Assembly: GCA_041672845.1 (NCBI GenBank)
Contig: JBAYYV010000004.1
Location: 161,934 to 225,933 of the forward strand
Direction: 5' to 3'
DNA: 64,000 nucleotides
From: JBAYDV01 sp041672845
GTDB taxonomy: Bacteria > Bacteroidota > Bacteroidia > Bacteroidales > UBA932
Numbering within the stretch: the stretch's first letter is position 1; each line of letters opens with the position of its first letter. Both the position numbers and the translations under genes were made by a program. A model generated the notes under the pieces. The model was not told the origin of the DNA. It made no database searches and saw nothing but the letters and a program-made list of their open reading frames with translations. This document shows, piece after piece, positions 1 through 9,749 of this stretch.

Positions 1-600
1 AAAAACTGAACAAGTCATTACTAAAAATAGTCCTGTTAAAAATAATCTGATTTTTTTCATTTAGATATTTTTTAAGGTTATTGAATAAATTTTTTGATTA
101 TTTTCATAGTTAAATATGAATTATCAATTACAAAGATGTGAAAATTCTTATTATAAAGAAAATTAGTTTCACTATTTTTTTAACTTTTTTATATAAATTT
201 TTATTTCTTTTATATAATTTTTATTTCTTTTATAAATTTTGCTACTAATTAATTTTTTCTTTATCTTTCTCAAACTTAAAAAGATGATATAACTTTATAT
301 AAGAGGTCTAAACTATAAATAAACTATTCTTCACCCTTTTATTTAATTAAGTTATTTTAAAGTTATTTATTATTAGCTTATATAATTACTCTTATCTATA
401 TTTCTATATTTTAGTAGAGCTTAGAATTATATTTTCTTTATATAGTATATTTATTTAGTATAAACTAAGTAATATTTATAAGTAAGAGTAAGATAGTATA
501 TAATACAAATATAGTGTATAATACAATACAAAAACGATAATGAAAGAGAGTTTAATCTCTCCTTAATTATAATAACTTTTATTAACAAAAAACTGTTCTA
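1..600. other. AT-rich intergenic region upstream of susC
   Basis: Six hundred bases with no credible gene on either strand. The composition is extremely AT-rich with runs such as repeated TTTTATTTCTTTTATA. A short dyad (GAGAG, six-base loop, CTCTC) lies at 546-561, about 40 bases before the susC start, and could sit in the 5' leader of the transcript. I see no exact TAnnTTTG element here, so the promoter position is not assigned. Confidence 0.5.
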
Positions 601-3600
601 ATGAAAAAACTAAAAACAATGTTTGTTTTTCTGTTTCTAGGAATTTTTAGCATGCTTAATGCTCAAACTATCCAGGTTACAGGAAAAGTAACTGACGCAG
701 CAGATGGACAACCTTTACCTGGTGCCTATGTTTTCGTAAAAGGAGGAGAAGGTGTAGCTACAGATATTGATGGTAATTTTACTATCACTGCAGCTCCTGA
801 TGCTATCCTTAAAATTACTTTCATCGGATATCAAGATCAGGATGTAACTATTAATGGACGTTCTATTATTAACGTTCTAATGGTTAATAATAATGTTCTT
901 GATGAAGTAGTAATTTCTGCTTTAGGTATTGCCCGTGATAAAAAATCCATGGGTCATGCTGTCCAAGAAGTAAAAGGTGAAACTTTAACTAAAGCAGGTA
1001 ATCTTAATGTGGCTGGAGCCATAGCTGGTAAAGTAGCTGGTCTTCAGGTATCTTCTGCCGGTGGTCAAGTGGGATCATCATCTAGATTTGTAATAAGAGG
1101 TAACTCTTCTTTAGGAAACAATGAACCATTATTTGTTATTGATGGAGTTCCTATGGCTAATGACCAACAAGTTTTCACAAATGGTGTAGATAATGGATCC
1201 GTAGATATGGGATCTGGGTTAATGGATATAAATCCAGACGATATTGAATCTATAACTGTCCTTAAAGGTGGTGCTGGTGCATTATATGGTATGCGTGCTG
1301 GTAATGGTGTAATCTTAATTACTACCAAATCCGGAAAAAGCAATAAAGATGGAGTGAAGATTAAATATGATGGTAGTTTCACTTTTGATAATATGTATCA
1401 AATTCCAGAAATGCAAAATAAATATGGTCAAGGTTATTCTGGTTCTGAAAAAGATTATGCTGACTGGAAAGCAGCTGGGAATACAGGTTCTTACCAAGAA
1501 TATGCAGATGCCAATTGTTATGCATGGGGTGGCATAGATTCAAATGCTGATGAATCTTGGGGTCCTAGACTAGATGTTGGTTTAAATAGACCTCAAGTTA
1601 CTAGTCCTAGAAATGCAGATGGTAGCATCCAAAGTACTCCATGGATTTCTCATCCTAATAATATTGATAACTTTATTCAAACAGGATATTCTCAATCTCA
1701 TAATATTTCTGTAATGGGAAGTGGTGAAAAATTCAACGCACGTGCATCTCTTGGAATTAGAGATCAAAAAGGCACATTACCAAATACAGACCAAAAAAGA
1801 TATAATGCTCAAATGAATGGACATTATGATATTAATAAATGGTTGGCTTTTGATATGAATCTTAATTTTACTCATACTCATTCAGATAACTTACCAATGA
1901 CTGAATATCAAGCAGGTAACTCTCTACAATCTTTATTAGAATGGTTCGGTAGACAAGTAGATATGAAAGATTTGGAAGCTAAGTGGGATACTATTGATTC
2001 CATGACAGGGAAACCATATAACTGGAATCCTGATTATCATCAGAATCCATTTTATACCATGAATAAAAACACTAACGAACTTAATCGTGATAGATTATTT
2101 GGTAAAACTTCTGTTTGGATAAAACCTACTGAATGGTTAAAATTTGAAGGACGTTTAGGATATGATTATTATTCTAAACAAACTATCCGTAGAACTACTT
2201 ATAATACAGATTATCCTAGTGGAGGATTTTGGGATTATAATGCTAGAAATCATGAAGTAAATGCAGATATTCTTATGTATGTTAATAAAACATTTTTTGA
2301 TGGTTTATTAAATTTAAATGCAGTTTTAGGTGCTAATTATCGTGATGTTAAATATTCTACTATTGGATTAGGTGCTGATGGCCTAATTAAAGAAGGTCTT
2401 TTCACTATATCTAATGCAGCAGGTTCGCCATGGACTTCATATGATCACTCTCATATAAGATCAAATTCTGTATATGGAAGTTTCTCTTTCGGTTTCAAGA
2501 ATACTCTATATTTAGATATTTCTCTTCGTAATGACTGGAGTTCTACTATAGATGATCCTTTCTTCTATCCTGGAGTCTCTGTAAGCTGGTTACCTACCAC
2601 TACATTTGATATTTTTGAAGATTCTTTCATAGATTACTTAAAATTAAGAGCTGGCTGGGCTAAAATTGGTTCCGCTACCTCAGCATATGCAAATGGTACA
2701 TATTATAATGGTGTATCCAACATCATTAATGGACAAGGTCAGTTCTACTTACCTAGAACTTTTCCTCCACAAGGATTAAAACCAGAATCTATTGTTACTA
2801 CTGAAATAGGTATTGAAGCTAAAATGTTTAATAATAGATTAAACTTAGATATGTCATTATATTCTAAGAAAACCACAGATCAAATTCTTTCTATGGCTGT
2901 AGCTTATCCTACAGGATATAGTTCTATGCTAATTAATGCTGGTGAATTCAAAAATAAAGGTATAGAAATTCAGTTGAGCGGAGTTCTAATGGAAACTAAA
3001 GATATCTATTGGGATGCTACACTTAATTGGTCTAAAGATATTAGTCATGTAGTAGAATTATATACTAATCCGACTACTGGTGAAGAACTTAAAAATTATC
3101 AAATAGCTAGGCAATGGTCTACTTATCTATATGCTATGGCTCCCGATAAAGATGCTGAAGGCAATGTCACTCAATATCACTCTTGGGGAACTTTATACGG
3201 CGCAGGTCATAAAGTAGATGATAATGGAAATGTCGTAGTAAGTGATTCTGGTTATCCTGTAGTAGAAAATAGAAACTTAGGTAACGTTATGCCTGACTGG
3301 ATGGCTAGTTTAAGTACAGAATTTAGATATAAAAACTTATCTTTCGGTATAATGTTTGATTATCGCCATGGAGGTGATTTCTTTTCTGTAACATCTATGT
3401 GGGGACAATACACTGGAGTATTAGCTATGACTGCTGAAGGTGATGTTCGTGAAAAAGATGTAGTCTTCGGTAAAGATATATATAAAGATCTTAATTTTGT
3501 TAAATCAGATGGTTCTAAAAATGATATTCCTGTAAATACACATAATGCTTTTGCTAGAGCTTACAATGACCGTGCTATGTCTGTAGCTGATGGATCTTTC

Positions 3601-3849
3601 TTAAAATTAAGGGAAATGCATATAACTTATATTGTACCTAAAAAAGTTTTTAGAAATTTAAATTTTGTTAAAGGAGCTAATGTTTCTTTAATAGGTAATA
3701 ATATTGCTATTCTATGGTTAGACCCTTCTAACTATGCTAAAATAGATCCCGAATCTGGTACAAGCAGTGGAAACTCAGGTGTAGGATTAGAATCTGGTTC
3801 TATAATGCCATCAAGAAGTATAGGTATAAAAGTAGGTCTAACATTCTAA
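601..3849 (+). CDS. SusC/RagA-family TonB-linked outer membrane protein
   Basis: Outer-membrane, TonB-dependent importer of the SusC type, which works with a SusD lipoprotein to take up a glycan or other oligomer. Residues 1-21 are a signal peptide ending in NA before QTIQV. A carboxypeptidase-regulatory-like domain spans about 24-105, followed by the SusC signature around DEVVISALGI and the plug domain to about 225. The remainder is beta barrel ending in the usual terminal phenylalanine (GLTF). The 1082-residue length is normal. The SusD partner follows 18 bp downstream. No glycosidase, sensor or sigma/anti-sigma gene is adjacent, so the substrate cannot be inferred. Confidence 0.95.
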   Translation: MKKLKTMFVFLFLGIFSMLNAQTIQVTGKVTDAADGQPLPGAYVFVKGGEGVATDIDGNFTITAAPDAILKITFIGYQDQDVTINGRSIINVLMVNNNVLDEVVISALGIARDKKSMGHAVQEVKGETLTKAGNLNVAGAIAGKVAGLQVSSAGGQVGSSSRFVIRGNSSLGNNEPLFVIDGVPMANDQQVFTNGVDNGSVDMGSGLMDINPDDIESITVLKGGAGALYGMRAGNGVILITTKSGKSNKDGVKIKYDGSFTFDNMYQIPEMQNKYGQGYSGSEKDYADWKAAGNTGSYQEYADANCYAWGGIDSNADESWGPRLDVGLNRPQVTSPRNADGSIQSTPWISHPNNIDNFIQTGYSQSHNISVMGSGEKFNARASLGIRDQKGTLPNTDQKRYNAQMNGHYDINKWLAFDMNLNFTHTHSDNLPMTEYQAGNSLQSLLEWFGRQVDMKDLEAKWDTIDSMTGKPYNWNPDYHQNPFYTMNKNTNELNRDRLFGKTSVWIKPTEWLKFEGRLGYDYYSKQTIRRTTYNTDYPSGGFWDYNARNHEVNADILMYVNKTFFDGLLNLNAVLGANYRDVKYSTIGLGADGLIKEGLFTISNAAGSPWTSYDHSHIRSNSVYGSFSFGFKNTLYLDISLRNDWSSTIDDPFFYPGVSVSWLPTTTFDIFEDSFIDYLKLRAGWAKIGSATSAYANGTYYNGVSNIINGQGQFYLPRTFPPQGLKPESIVTTEIGIEAKMFNNRLNLDMSLYSKKTTDQILSMAVAYPTGYSSMLINAGEFKNKGIEIQLSGVLMETKDIYWDATLNWSKDISHVVELYTNPTTGEELKNYQIARQWSTYLYAMAPDKDAEGNVTQYHSWGTLYGAGHKVDDNGNVVVSDSGYPVVENRNLGNVMPDWMASLSTEFRYKNLSFGIMFDYRHGGDFFSVTSMWGQYTGVLAMTAEGDVREKDVVFGKDIYKDLNFVKSDGSKNDIPVNTHNAFARAYNDRAMSVADGSFLKLREMHITYIVPKKVFRNLNFVKGANVSLIGNNIAILWLDPSNYAKIDPESGTSSGNSGVGLESGSIMPSRSIGIKVGLTF

Positions 3850-3867
3850 TTTATAAAATTACACATT

Positions 3868-5382
3868 ATGAAAAAAATATATAAATATATACTTATTGCC
3901 TTTATAGGCATTGTATTAGCTGGTTGTACTAAGGATTTTGATGAAATTAACATCGATCCTGATAGAGCTGATAATGTACCTCCTACGAATATCCTTTCAT
4001 ATTCTATTCGATATTCTACTCAAGAATTATTTGATGCATGGAATGATTTAAATGAACCCAGTACCTTTGGTGGACAAATAACCAAAATCCAATATATAGA
4101 CGAATCTAGATATAAATATCGTAATTCTGTAGTAGATAATAAATGGTTTTATTGTTACATAGTAGCTAGTAATTGTAAAGAAATTCAGAGACTTTGCTCT
4201 ATAGAAGGTTCTGAAAATCCAAATCTTTCAGCAGTTGCTAAAATTTGGGAAGTACTTATAATGCAAATAGTAACTGATACTTGGAGAGATGCTCCATATT
4301 CAGATGGTTTTAAATTAGCAGATGGTATTACCCAACCTCAATATGATACACAAGAAACTATTTATCCTGCTTTATTAACTAAATTAAAAGAAGCAGCTGA
4401 TGCATTAGGCACTGGTGGTGATATAGGAAATGGAGATATATTGTTTAATAAAGATGTTACTAGCTGGAAAAGATTTTGTAATTCTCTAAGATTAAGACTT
4501 GCTATACGCATTAATAAAGTAGATAATACTTTAGCTAAAGCTACTATAGAAGAAATCTTAGGTGATCCTACTAAATATCCTATTATTCAAACTAATGCTC
4601 AAAATGCTTTCTTCTGGTGGCCAGGTGCAAAACCTTATAATGAACCTTGGTATGATGATTCACTAACTCGTGATGACCACGGCGTCAGTGATGTCATGAT
4701 TAATCAACTTAAAGCTGATAACGACCCTCGTTTATATTATTATGCACATCCTGCTAAAACTGATAATGAGTTTAGAGGTTTTACTATAGGAGCTTCAGCT
4801 GTAGCTGCAAATGTTAATAGTTTAAGTAGAATAGGTGCACGTTTTCGCGATGAAAAAGCTGGATTTACTCCATTTTTCCGTGCTGCTGAAACATGGTTCG
4901 ACATAGCTGAAGCAGCTTTCATAGGATACACTACTGGCTTTACAGCAAAAGACGCTTACGAAAGAGGTGTAACATTGTCTTTAGAAGAAAATTCAGCATA
5001 TGCTAAAACTGTAAAAGATAATAATGGAACTACCATATTCACATTTACCGGTACTACTATTTCAGATTATCTTGCAGGTGCAGGTGCATATGATGGTACT
5101 CATGCTAAAATATGTTTAGAAAAATGGAAATCTCTATATAAACAAGGAATGGAAGTTTGGTCTCTTTATAGAAGAACAGGTATACCTACTACTAACTATG
5201 TAGCTCCTGGTAGAGGAACAGCTAATGCTGAATATCTAAATCATTTAACTCCTCCTTTGAGATATCCTTATCCTATCAACGAAACTTCACTTAACGGGTC
5301 CAACAGTAAAGCCTCTATTGATAAAATAGAAGATGATTTCTGGGGTGAACCTATGTGGTGGGATGGAAAAGTAACTGATTAA
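3868..5382 (+). CDS. SusD/RagB-like nutrient-binding lipoprotein
   Basis: Surface lipoprotein partner of the SusC protein upstream. The signal peptide ends in the lipobox LAGC with the lipidated cysteine at residue 20. The mature protein begins with DFDEINIDPDRA, which is close to the N-terminus typical of the SusD-like_2 subfamily. The rest is helical, TPR-like sequence with aromatic-rich stretches such as FFWWPGAKPY. Length is 504 residues. It is cotranscribed with susC and ends 20 bp before a strong hairpin terminator. Ligand unknown. Confidence 0.92.
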   Translation: MKKIYKYILIAFIGIVLAGCTKDFDEINIDPDRADNVPPTNILSYSIRYSTQELFDAWNDLNEPSTFGGQITKIQYIDESRYKYRNSVVDNKWFYCYIVASNCKEIQRLCSIEGSENPNLSAVAKIWEVLIMQIVTDTWRDAPYSDGFKLADGITQPQYDTQETIYPALLTKLKEAADALGTGGDIGNGDILFNKDVTSWKRFCNSLRLRLAIRINKVDNTLAKATIEEILGDPTKYPIIQTNAQNAFFWWPGAKPYNEPWYDDSLTRDDHGVSDVMINQLKADNDPRLYYYAHPAKTDNEFRGFTIGASAVAANVNSLSRIGARFRDEKAGFTPFFRAAETWFDIAEAAFIGYTTGFTAKDAYERGVTLSLEENSAYAKTVKDNNGTTIFTFTGTTISDYLAGAGAYDGTHAKICLEKWKSLYKQGMEVWSLYRRTGIPTTNYVAPGRGTANAEYLNHLTPPLRYPYPINETSLNGSNSKASIDKIEDDFWGEPMWWDGKVTD

Positions 5383-5402
5383 AAAGTTAATTAACTATAT
5401 TT

Positions 5403-5433
5403 AAAAAGGGTGATCATAAAGATCACCCTTTTT
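5403..5433. terminator. Bidirectional rho-independent terminator
   Basis: A 13-bp perfect stem (AAAAAGGGTGATC / GATCACCCTTTTT) with a five-base ATAAA loop and T-rich tails on both strands. It lies between the convergent susD and hppA genes and can stop both. Confidence 0.92.
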
Positions 5434-5459
5434 ATTTTTATATAATTTTATTACTTATA

Positions 5460-7685
5460 TTAGAATAGACTTACAGCAGCTGTTAACCCAGCCATTACTA
5501 TAGAGACCATACTCATTAATTTAATAAGTATATTAAGTGAAGGTCCTGATGTATCCTTGAAAGGATCACCTACGGTATCACCGACTATAGTAGCTTTATG
5601 TGTATCAGAATTTTTACCACCGTAATTACCTTCTTCTACATATTTTTTAGCATTATCCCAAGATCCACCTGCATTAGCCATAAAAATAGCAAGTACAAAA
5701 CCAGCTCCTAAACCACCTACTAATAAGCCTACTGTACCAGCTACACCAAATATAAGACCTACTACTACTGGAACAATAATAGCTAATAAGGAAGGAAATA
5801 TCATTTCATGCTGAGCTGCTTTAGTAGAAATAGAAACACAACTAGCATAATCAGGGGTAGCATCACCAGTTAATATACCTTTAATTTCACGGAACTGACG
5901 ACGTACCTCTATAACCATTTTATTAGCTGCACGACCTACAGCATTCATAGTTAAACCACTAAATAAGAAAGCCATCATAGAGCCAAGGAAAATACCCACT
6001 AAAACTTTGGGATTTAAAAGATTAATATGATAAGCATCTATTACTTGAACAATGTTCATATTAGCAATATCAGAAGCTACATAAGCCTGTCCAGCCAAAT
6101 CTATAATAGTATCACCCATACGACCAAATGCCACTTTAATTTCTTCTAAATAGGATGCTAATAATGCCAATGCTGTAAGAGCAGCAGAACCTATAGCAAA
6201 ACCTTTACCTGTAGCAGCTGTGGTATTCCCAAGTGAATCTAAAATATCTGTTTTTTTACGAACCTCTGGATCTAATTTACTCATTTCAGCATTACCACCA
6301 GCATTATCAGCAATAGGACCATAAGCATCAGTAGCTAAAGTAATACCTAAAGTAGATAACATACCTACAGCAGCTATACCTATCCCATATAATCCTTTCA
6401 TAAGGACATCACCTTCCATCATATTAGCTGTATCAAAACCTGTAGCACTTAAAAAGGCAAGAATGATAGCGGCTACGATAGTAACTACAGGAATAGCAGT
6501 AGAAATCATACCACTACCTATTCCAGAAATAATAACAGTACCAGCACCAGTTTTACCAGCTTCAGCTATTTTTTTAGTAGGTTTATAAGACTGAGATGTA
6601 TAATACTCAGTAGATTTACCGATAATAACACCAGATAACAAACCTATAATTACTGAAAATGATAATCCTACCCAATTAGGAATATCTAGTACATATAATA
6701 TAATAAATGTAAATATTGCAATTAATATACCCGCAGTATTAGTACCTATACTTAGTGATTTTAATAATTCTTTCATACCAGCTTTTTCTTTAGTTCTCAC
6801 TAAGAAAATACCAATAATAGATAATAAAATACCAAAAGCTGCAATAATCATTGGAGCAAATACTGCATTCTGCTGATAACTAACAGATTCAATAGGTTTA
6901 GCAAAAGCAGAAGCACCTAAAGCAGCTGTCGCTAAAATAGAACCACAATAAGATTCATAAAGATCAGCACCCATACCAGCTACATCACCTACATTATCAC
7001 CTACATTATCTGCAATAGTAGCAGGATTACGAGGATCATCTTCAGGAATACCGGCTTCCACCTTACCGACTAAATCAGCTCCAACATCAGCAGCTTTAGT
7101 ATAAATACCACCACCTACACGAGCAAATAATGCCTGAGTAGAAGCACCCATACCAAATGTTAACATAGTAGTAGTAATTATTATTAATTTTTGTGTACCA
7201 TCTACGTTTACACAATTATCAAGAACAATATACCATAAAGATATATCTAAAAGTCCAAGACCTACTACTGTTAATCCCATAACAGCACCTGAACGGAATG
7301 CTAATCTCAAACCTTTATTTAAAGAGGTTCTACAAGCATTAGTAGTTCTAGCTGATGCATAAGTAGCAGTACGCATACCTATATAACCAGCAAGTCCTGA
7401 GAAAAAACCACCAGTTAAAAATGCAAATGGAACCCAGTGATTCTGTACATTAAACCCATAAGCTAAAATAGCAAAGAAAATCGCTATAATAATAAACACT
7501 ATTAATACAATTTTGTATTGTTGGCGCAAATAAGCCATAGCACCGTTTCTTACATACTGAGCTATTTCAGCCATACGTTCAGTTCCTTCGCTTTCCTTTT
7601 TCATTTGACGGAAAAAGTACCATGCGAATCCGAGAGCTATCAATGACGCTATCGGCACTAAATAGAATAATGATTCTACTTTCAT
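5460..7685 (-). CDS. hppA: Membrane-bound ion-pumping pyrophosphatase
   Basis: Polytopic membrane pyrophosphatase that couples hydrolysis of pyrophosphate to H+ and/or Na+ export. The substrate-binding motif DVGADLVGKVE is at 200-210 and the acidic DNVGDNVGD motif at 226-234. In GNTTAATGKG (486-495) residue 490 is alanine, which in this family marks the K+-dependent class. That class includes Na+ pumps and Na+/H+ dual pumps, and I cannot distinguish these here. The 741-residue length is typical. The gene starts 4 bp after murI and is probably the last gene of the tlpA-like/murI/hppA operon. It fits an energy economy also using Nqr. Confidence 0.95.
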   Translation of the reverse strand: MKVESLFYLVPIASLIALGFAWYFFRQMKKESEGTERMAEIAQYVRNGAMAYLRQQYKIVLIVFIIIAIFFAILAYGFNVQNHWVPFAFLTGGFFSGLAGYIGMRTATYASARTTNACRTSLNKGLRLAFRSGAVMGLTVVGLGLLDISLWYIVLDNCVNVDGTQKLIIITTTMLTFGMGASTQALFARVGGGIYTKAADVGADLVGKVEAGIPEDDPRNPATIADNVGDNVGDVAGMGADLYESYCGSILATAALGASAFAKPIESVSYQQNAVFAPMIIAAFGILLSIIGIFLVRTKEKAGMKELLKSLSIGTNTAGILIAIFTFIILYVLDIPNWVGLSFSVIIGLLSGVIIGKSTEYYTSQSYKPTKKIAEAGKTGAGTVIISGIGSGMISTAIPVVTIVAAIILAFLSATGFDTANMMEGDVLMKGLYGIGIAAVGMLSTLGITLATDAYGPIADNAGGNAEMSKLDPEVRKKTDILDSLGNTTAATGKGFAIGSAALTALALLASYLEEIKVAFGRMGDTIIDLAGQAYVASDIANMNIVQVIDAYHINLLNPKVLVGIFLGSMMAFLFSGLTMNAVGRAANKMVIEVRRQFREIKGILTGDATPDYASCVSISTKAAQHEMIFPSLLAIIVPVVVGLIFGVAGTVGLLVGGLGAGFVLAIFMANAGGSWDNAKKYVEEGNYGGKNSDTHKATIVGDTVGDPFKDTSGPSLNILIKLMSMVSIVMAGLTAAVSLF

Positions 7686-7689
7686 TTTT

Positions 7690-8484
7690 TTATTTTTTAG
7701 TTAAATTATAAATTTTGTATTCGTTTTTAGATATAGTTTTTAAAAACTTCTTCATAAGTTCCACATCACCATTAGTATAAAAATCAGTATTCCCCTTATT
7801 ATTGAGATTATTATAATTTTTTGGGTCTGCCGACAATTTTTCCAATAATCTTTTTGTTTGCTGAGCTACAGCAGGAGCAGGATTAATGATTATAACATTA
7901 GGCCCTACTATTCTAATTATGGGGTTAATTAAAAAGGGATAATGAGTACAGCCTAATACTAATGAATCGATGTTTTTCTCCATCATGGGCTTAAGATAGG
8001 AGTACAAAAGAGTTTCCACTTTTTTACTATCTACTTCACCTCTCTCTACGAACTCTACTAAACCTGTACCCTTCTCCTCTATAACCTCTATATTAGATGC
8101 AAAACGCTCAAGTGTGTTATGATATTTAACACCCTTGAGAGTATTCGCTGTAGCCAATATACCGACTACCCCAGTATTTGAATGAAATACAGCAGATTTG
8201 ATAGCAGGTTCGATTCCTACAAAAGGAATTGTATATTTTTCTCGTAATATATCAATTACCGCAGCAGTAGCTGTATTGCAAGCACACACGATAATATCAG
8301 CTCCTTTTGCAATTAAAAAATCGGTAATTTCAATACTTCTTTTTTGTATAAATTCGATTGGTTTATTACCATAGGGACAATTTTTAGAATCTGAAAAATA
8401 AACATAATTTTCATCCGGTAAAAGCTTTATACACTCTAACCAAACAGATAAACCACCTAATCCAGAATCAAATAACCCAATCAT
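7690..8484 (-). CDS. murI: Glutamate racemase
   Basis: Converts L-glutamate to D-glutamate for peptidoglycan. The substrate loop GLFDSGLGG is at the N-terminus, and the two catalytic cysteines are Cys69 (CACNTATA) and Cys179 (LGCTHYPF). Length of 264 residues is normal. It lies 25 bp downstream of the thioredoxin-like lipoprotein gene and 4 bp upstream of hppA, all in one direction. Confidence 0.96.
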   Translation of the reverse strand: MIGLFDSGLGGLSVWLECIKLLPDENYVYFSDSKNCPYGNKPIEFIQKRSIEITDFLIAKGADIIVCACNTATAAVIDILREKYTIPFVGIEPAIKSAVFHSNTGVVGILATANTLKGVKYHNTLERFASNIEVIEEKGTGLVEFVERGEVDSKKVETLLYSYLKPMMEKNIDSLVLGCTHYPFLINPIIRIVGPNVIIINPAPAVAQQTKRLLEKLSADPKNYNNLNNKGNTDFYTNGDVELMKKFLKTISKNEYKIYNLTKK

Positions 8485-8509
8485 AAATCACTTAAAACTT
8501 AATAAATTA

Positions 8510-9613
8510 TTACAAATTATTTTTTAATAATTCTCTTAATTGGTTTTCATCTACTCTTCTAGCAATAATAGTACCTTCACTATCTACTACTACATTTTGA
8601 GGAATAAAGAAAATAGAATAAACAGAAGCTGCAGCACACTGCCATCCTTTTAAATCAGATACTTGAGGCCAAGTAATTTGATCATCTTTAATACCTTTTT
8701 TCCATGCTTCTAAAGATTGATCAAAAGAAACGGCAAATACTTCGAACCCATTATCATGATTATCATTATAAATACCTCTTAAAATAGGATTAAACTGTCT
8801 GCAACCCCCACACCAACTAGCCCAAAAATCAATAAGAGTTATTTTATTTTTAGAATATACTTCAGACAAAGCTAATTTATTTCCTTCAGGAGTATTAAAA
8901 GAAATTTCTGGAGCTTTCTGTCCTATTTGAACTTTTGCTAATAGTGCTATAGATTCTTCTATAGATTTAACAATTAAATTATTTTCGAATTTTTTATCAT
9001 CTTGGAAAGGTTTAACAGCATCTATTATCTCTGTATATTCCATTTGACGATAATTCTGTTCTAAATTATTTAAAGCATAATAAGAAGTAGAATCTGAATC
9101 TATTAACTCTTGAATAGCCTCTTTTAAATCTGACTGAAAATTATCATAAGAAGCAATAATTTCTTTTTTTCTAGCTTCTGTTGTTTCTTTCTGTTGATAT
9201 TCCTTTACAATATTTTCAATATCATATTTTTCACTAAGATTTCCAGCCACTTCCTTTTCTTTATTAAAATATACTTGAGTAGGACCACCTACTATTTCTG
9301 CCTTAGATAAATCTTCAATAGGAGTTTTAATAGTTATATCAGCATTTTCTAAGAAAAACTGAACTTTACCTGGAACACCTTTTACAGTTAAATAATAAAT
9401 TTGTGGAGTAGATACATTACCTTTAAAAGTAAACTCTCCTTTTACTAATAAAGTAGTATCGGTGATAAGATTAGTACGGCTATAATTAGAAATATAAACT
9501 TCAGTAGAATCTAAAGAATCGATATTTCCTGTTAATAAACCTTTTACTGTGTAAGATTGACTACAGCTGGCAGCTAAAAATATAACTGCTAAAGCAAAAA
9601 ATAATTTTTTCAT
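8510..9613 (-). CDS. TlpA/ResA-like thioredoxin lipoprotein with DUF4369
   Basis: Periplasm-facing lipoprotein disulfide oxidoreductase of a type common in Bacteroidetes. The signal peptide ends FLAASC with the lipid cysteine at residue 17. A DUF4369 domain occupies about 22-115, followed by a helical linker rich in charged residues. A thioredoxin fold starts near 230 with the redox centre WCGGC (Cys268 and Cys271). No cis-proline partner or DsbD is nearby, so whether it reduces cytochrome c precursors or other substrates is unknown. It heads the operon with murI and hppA and has a -7 element 43 bases upstream. Confidence 0.88.
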   Translation of the reverse strand: MKKLFFALAVIFLAASCSQSYTVKGLLTGNIDSLDSTEVYISNYSRTNLITDTTLLVKGEFTFKGNVSTPQIYYLTVKGVPGKVQFFLENADITIKTPIEDLSKAEIVGGPTQVYFNKEKEVAGNLSEKYDIENIVKEYQQKETTEARKKEIIASYDNFQSDLKEAIQELIDSDSTSYYALNNLEQNYRQMEYTEIIDAVKPFQDDKKFENNLIVKSIEESIALLAKVQIGQKAPEISFNTPEGNKLALSEVYSKNKITLIDFWASWCGGCRQFNPILRGIYNDNHDNGFEVFAVSFDQSLEAWKKGIKDDQITWPQVSDLKGWQCAAASVYSIFFIPQNVVVDSEGTIIARRVDENQLRELLKNNL

Positions 9614-9655
9614 ATGAATTTTGATTAAATAAGTAATTTTCCCGTTCTTAATTTA

Positions 9656-9663
9656 CAAAGATA
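9656..9663 (-). promoter_or_regulatory. Bacteroidetes-type -7 element for the TlpA-like gene
   Basis: On the minus strand the sequence is TATCTTTG, an exact match to the Bacteroidetes -7 consensus TAnnTTTG, 43 bases before the start codon. A matching -33 TTG is not evident. Confidence 0.6.
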
Positions 9664-9695
9664 AGAAATTTTAAAAAGATTAAGCTTTATTATAT

Positions 9696-9726
9696 AAAAA
9701 AAGTCACTCTCAAAAGAGAGTGACTT
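9696..9726 (-). terminator. Rho-independent terminator of gdhA
   Basis: An 11-bp perfect stem (AAGTCACTCTC / GAGAGTGACTT) with a four-base loop, followed on the minus strand by a T-run. It begins 23 bases past the gdhA stop codon. Confidence 0.92.
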
Positions 9727-9749
9727 AATATTAAATATTCGATAATATA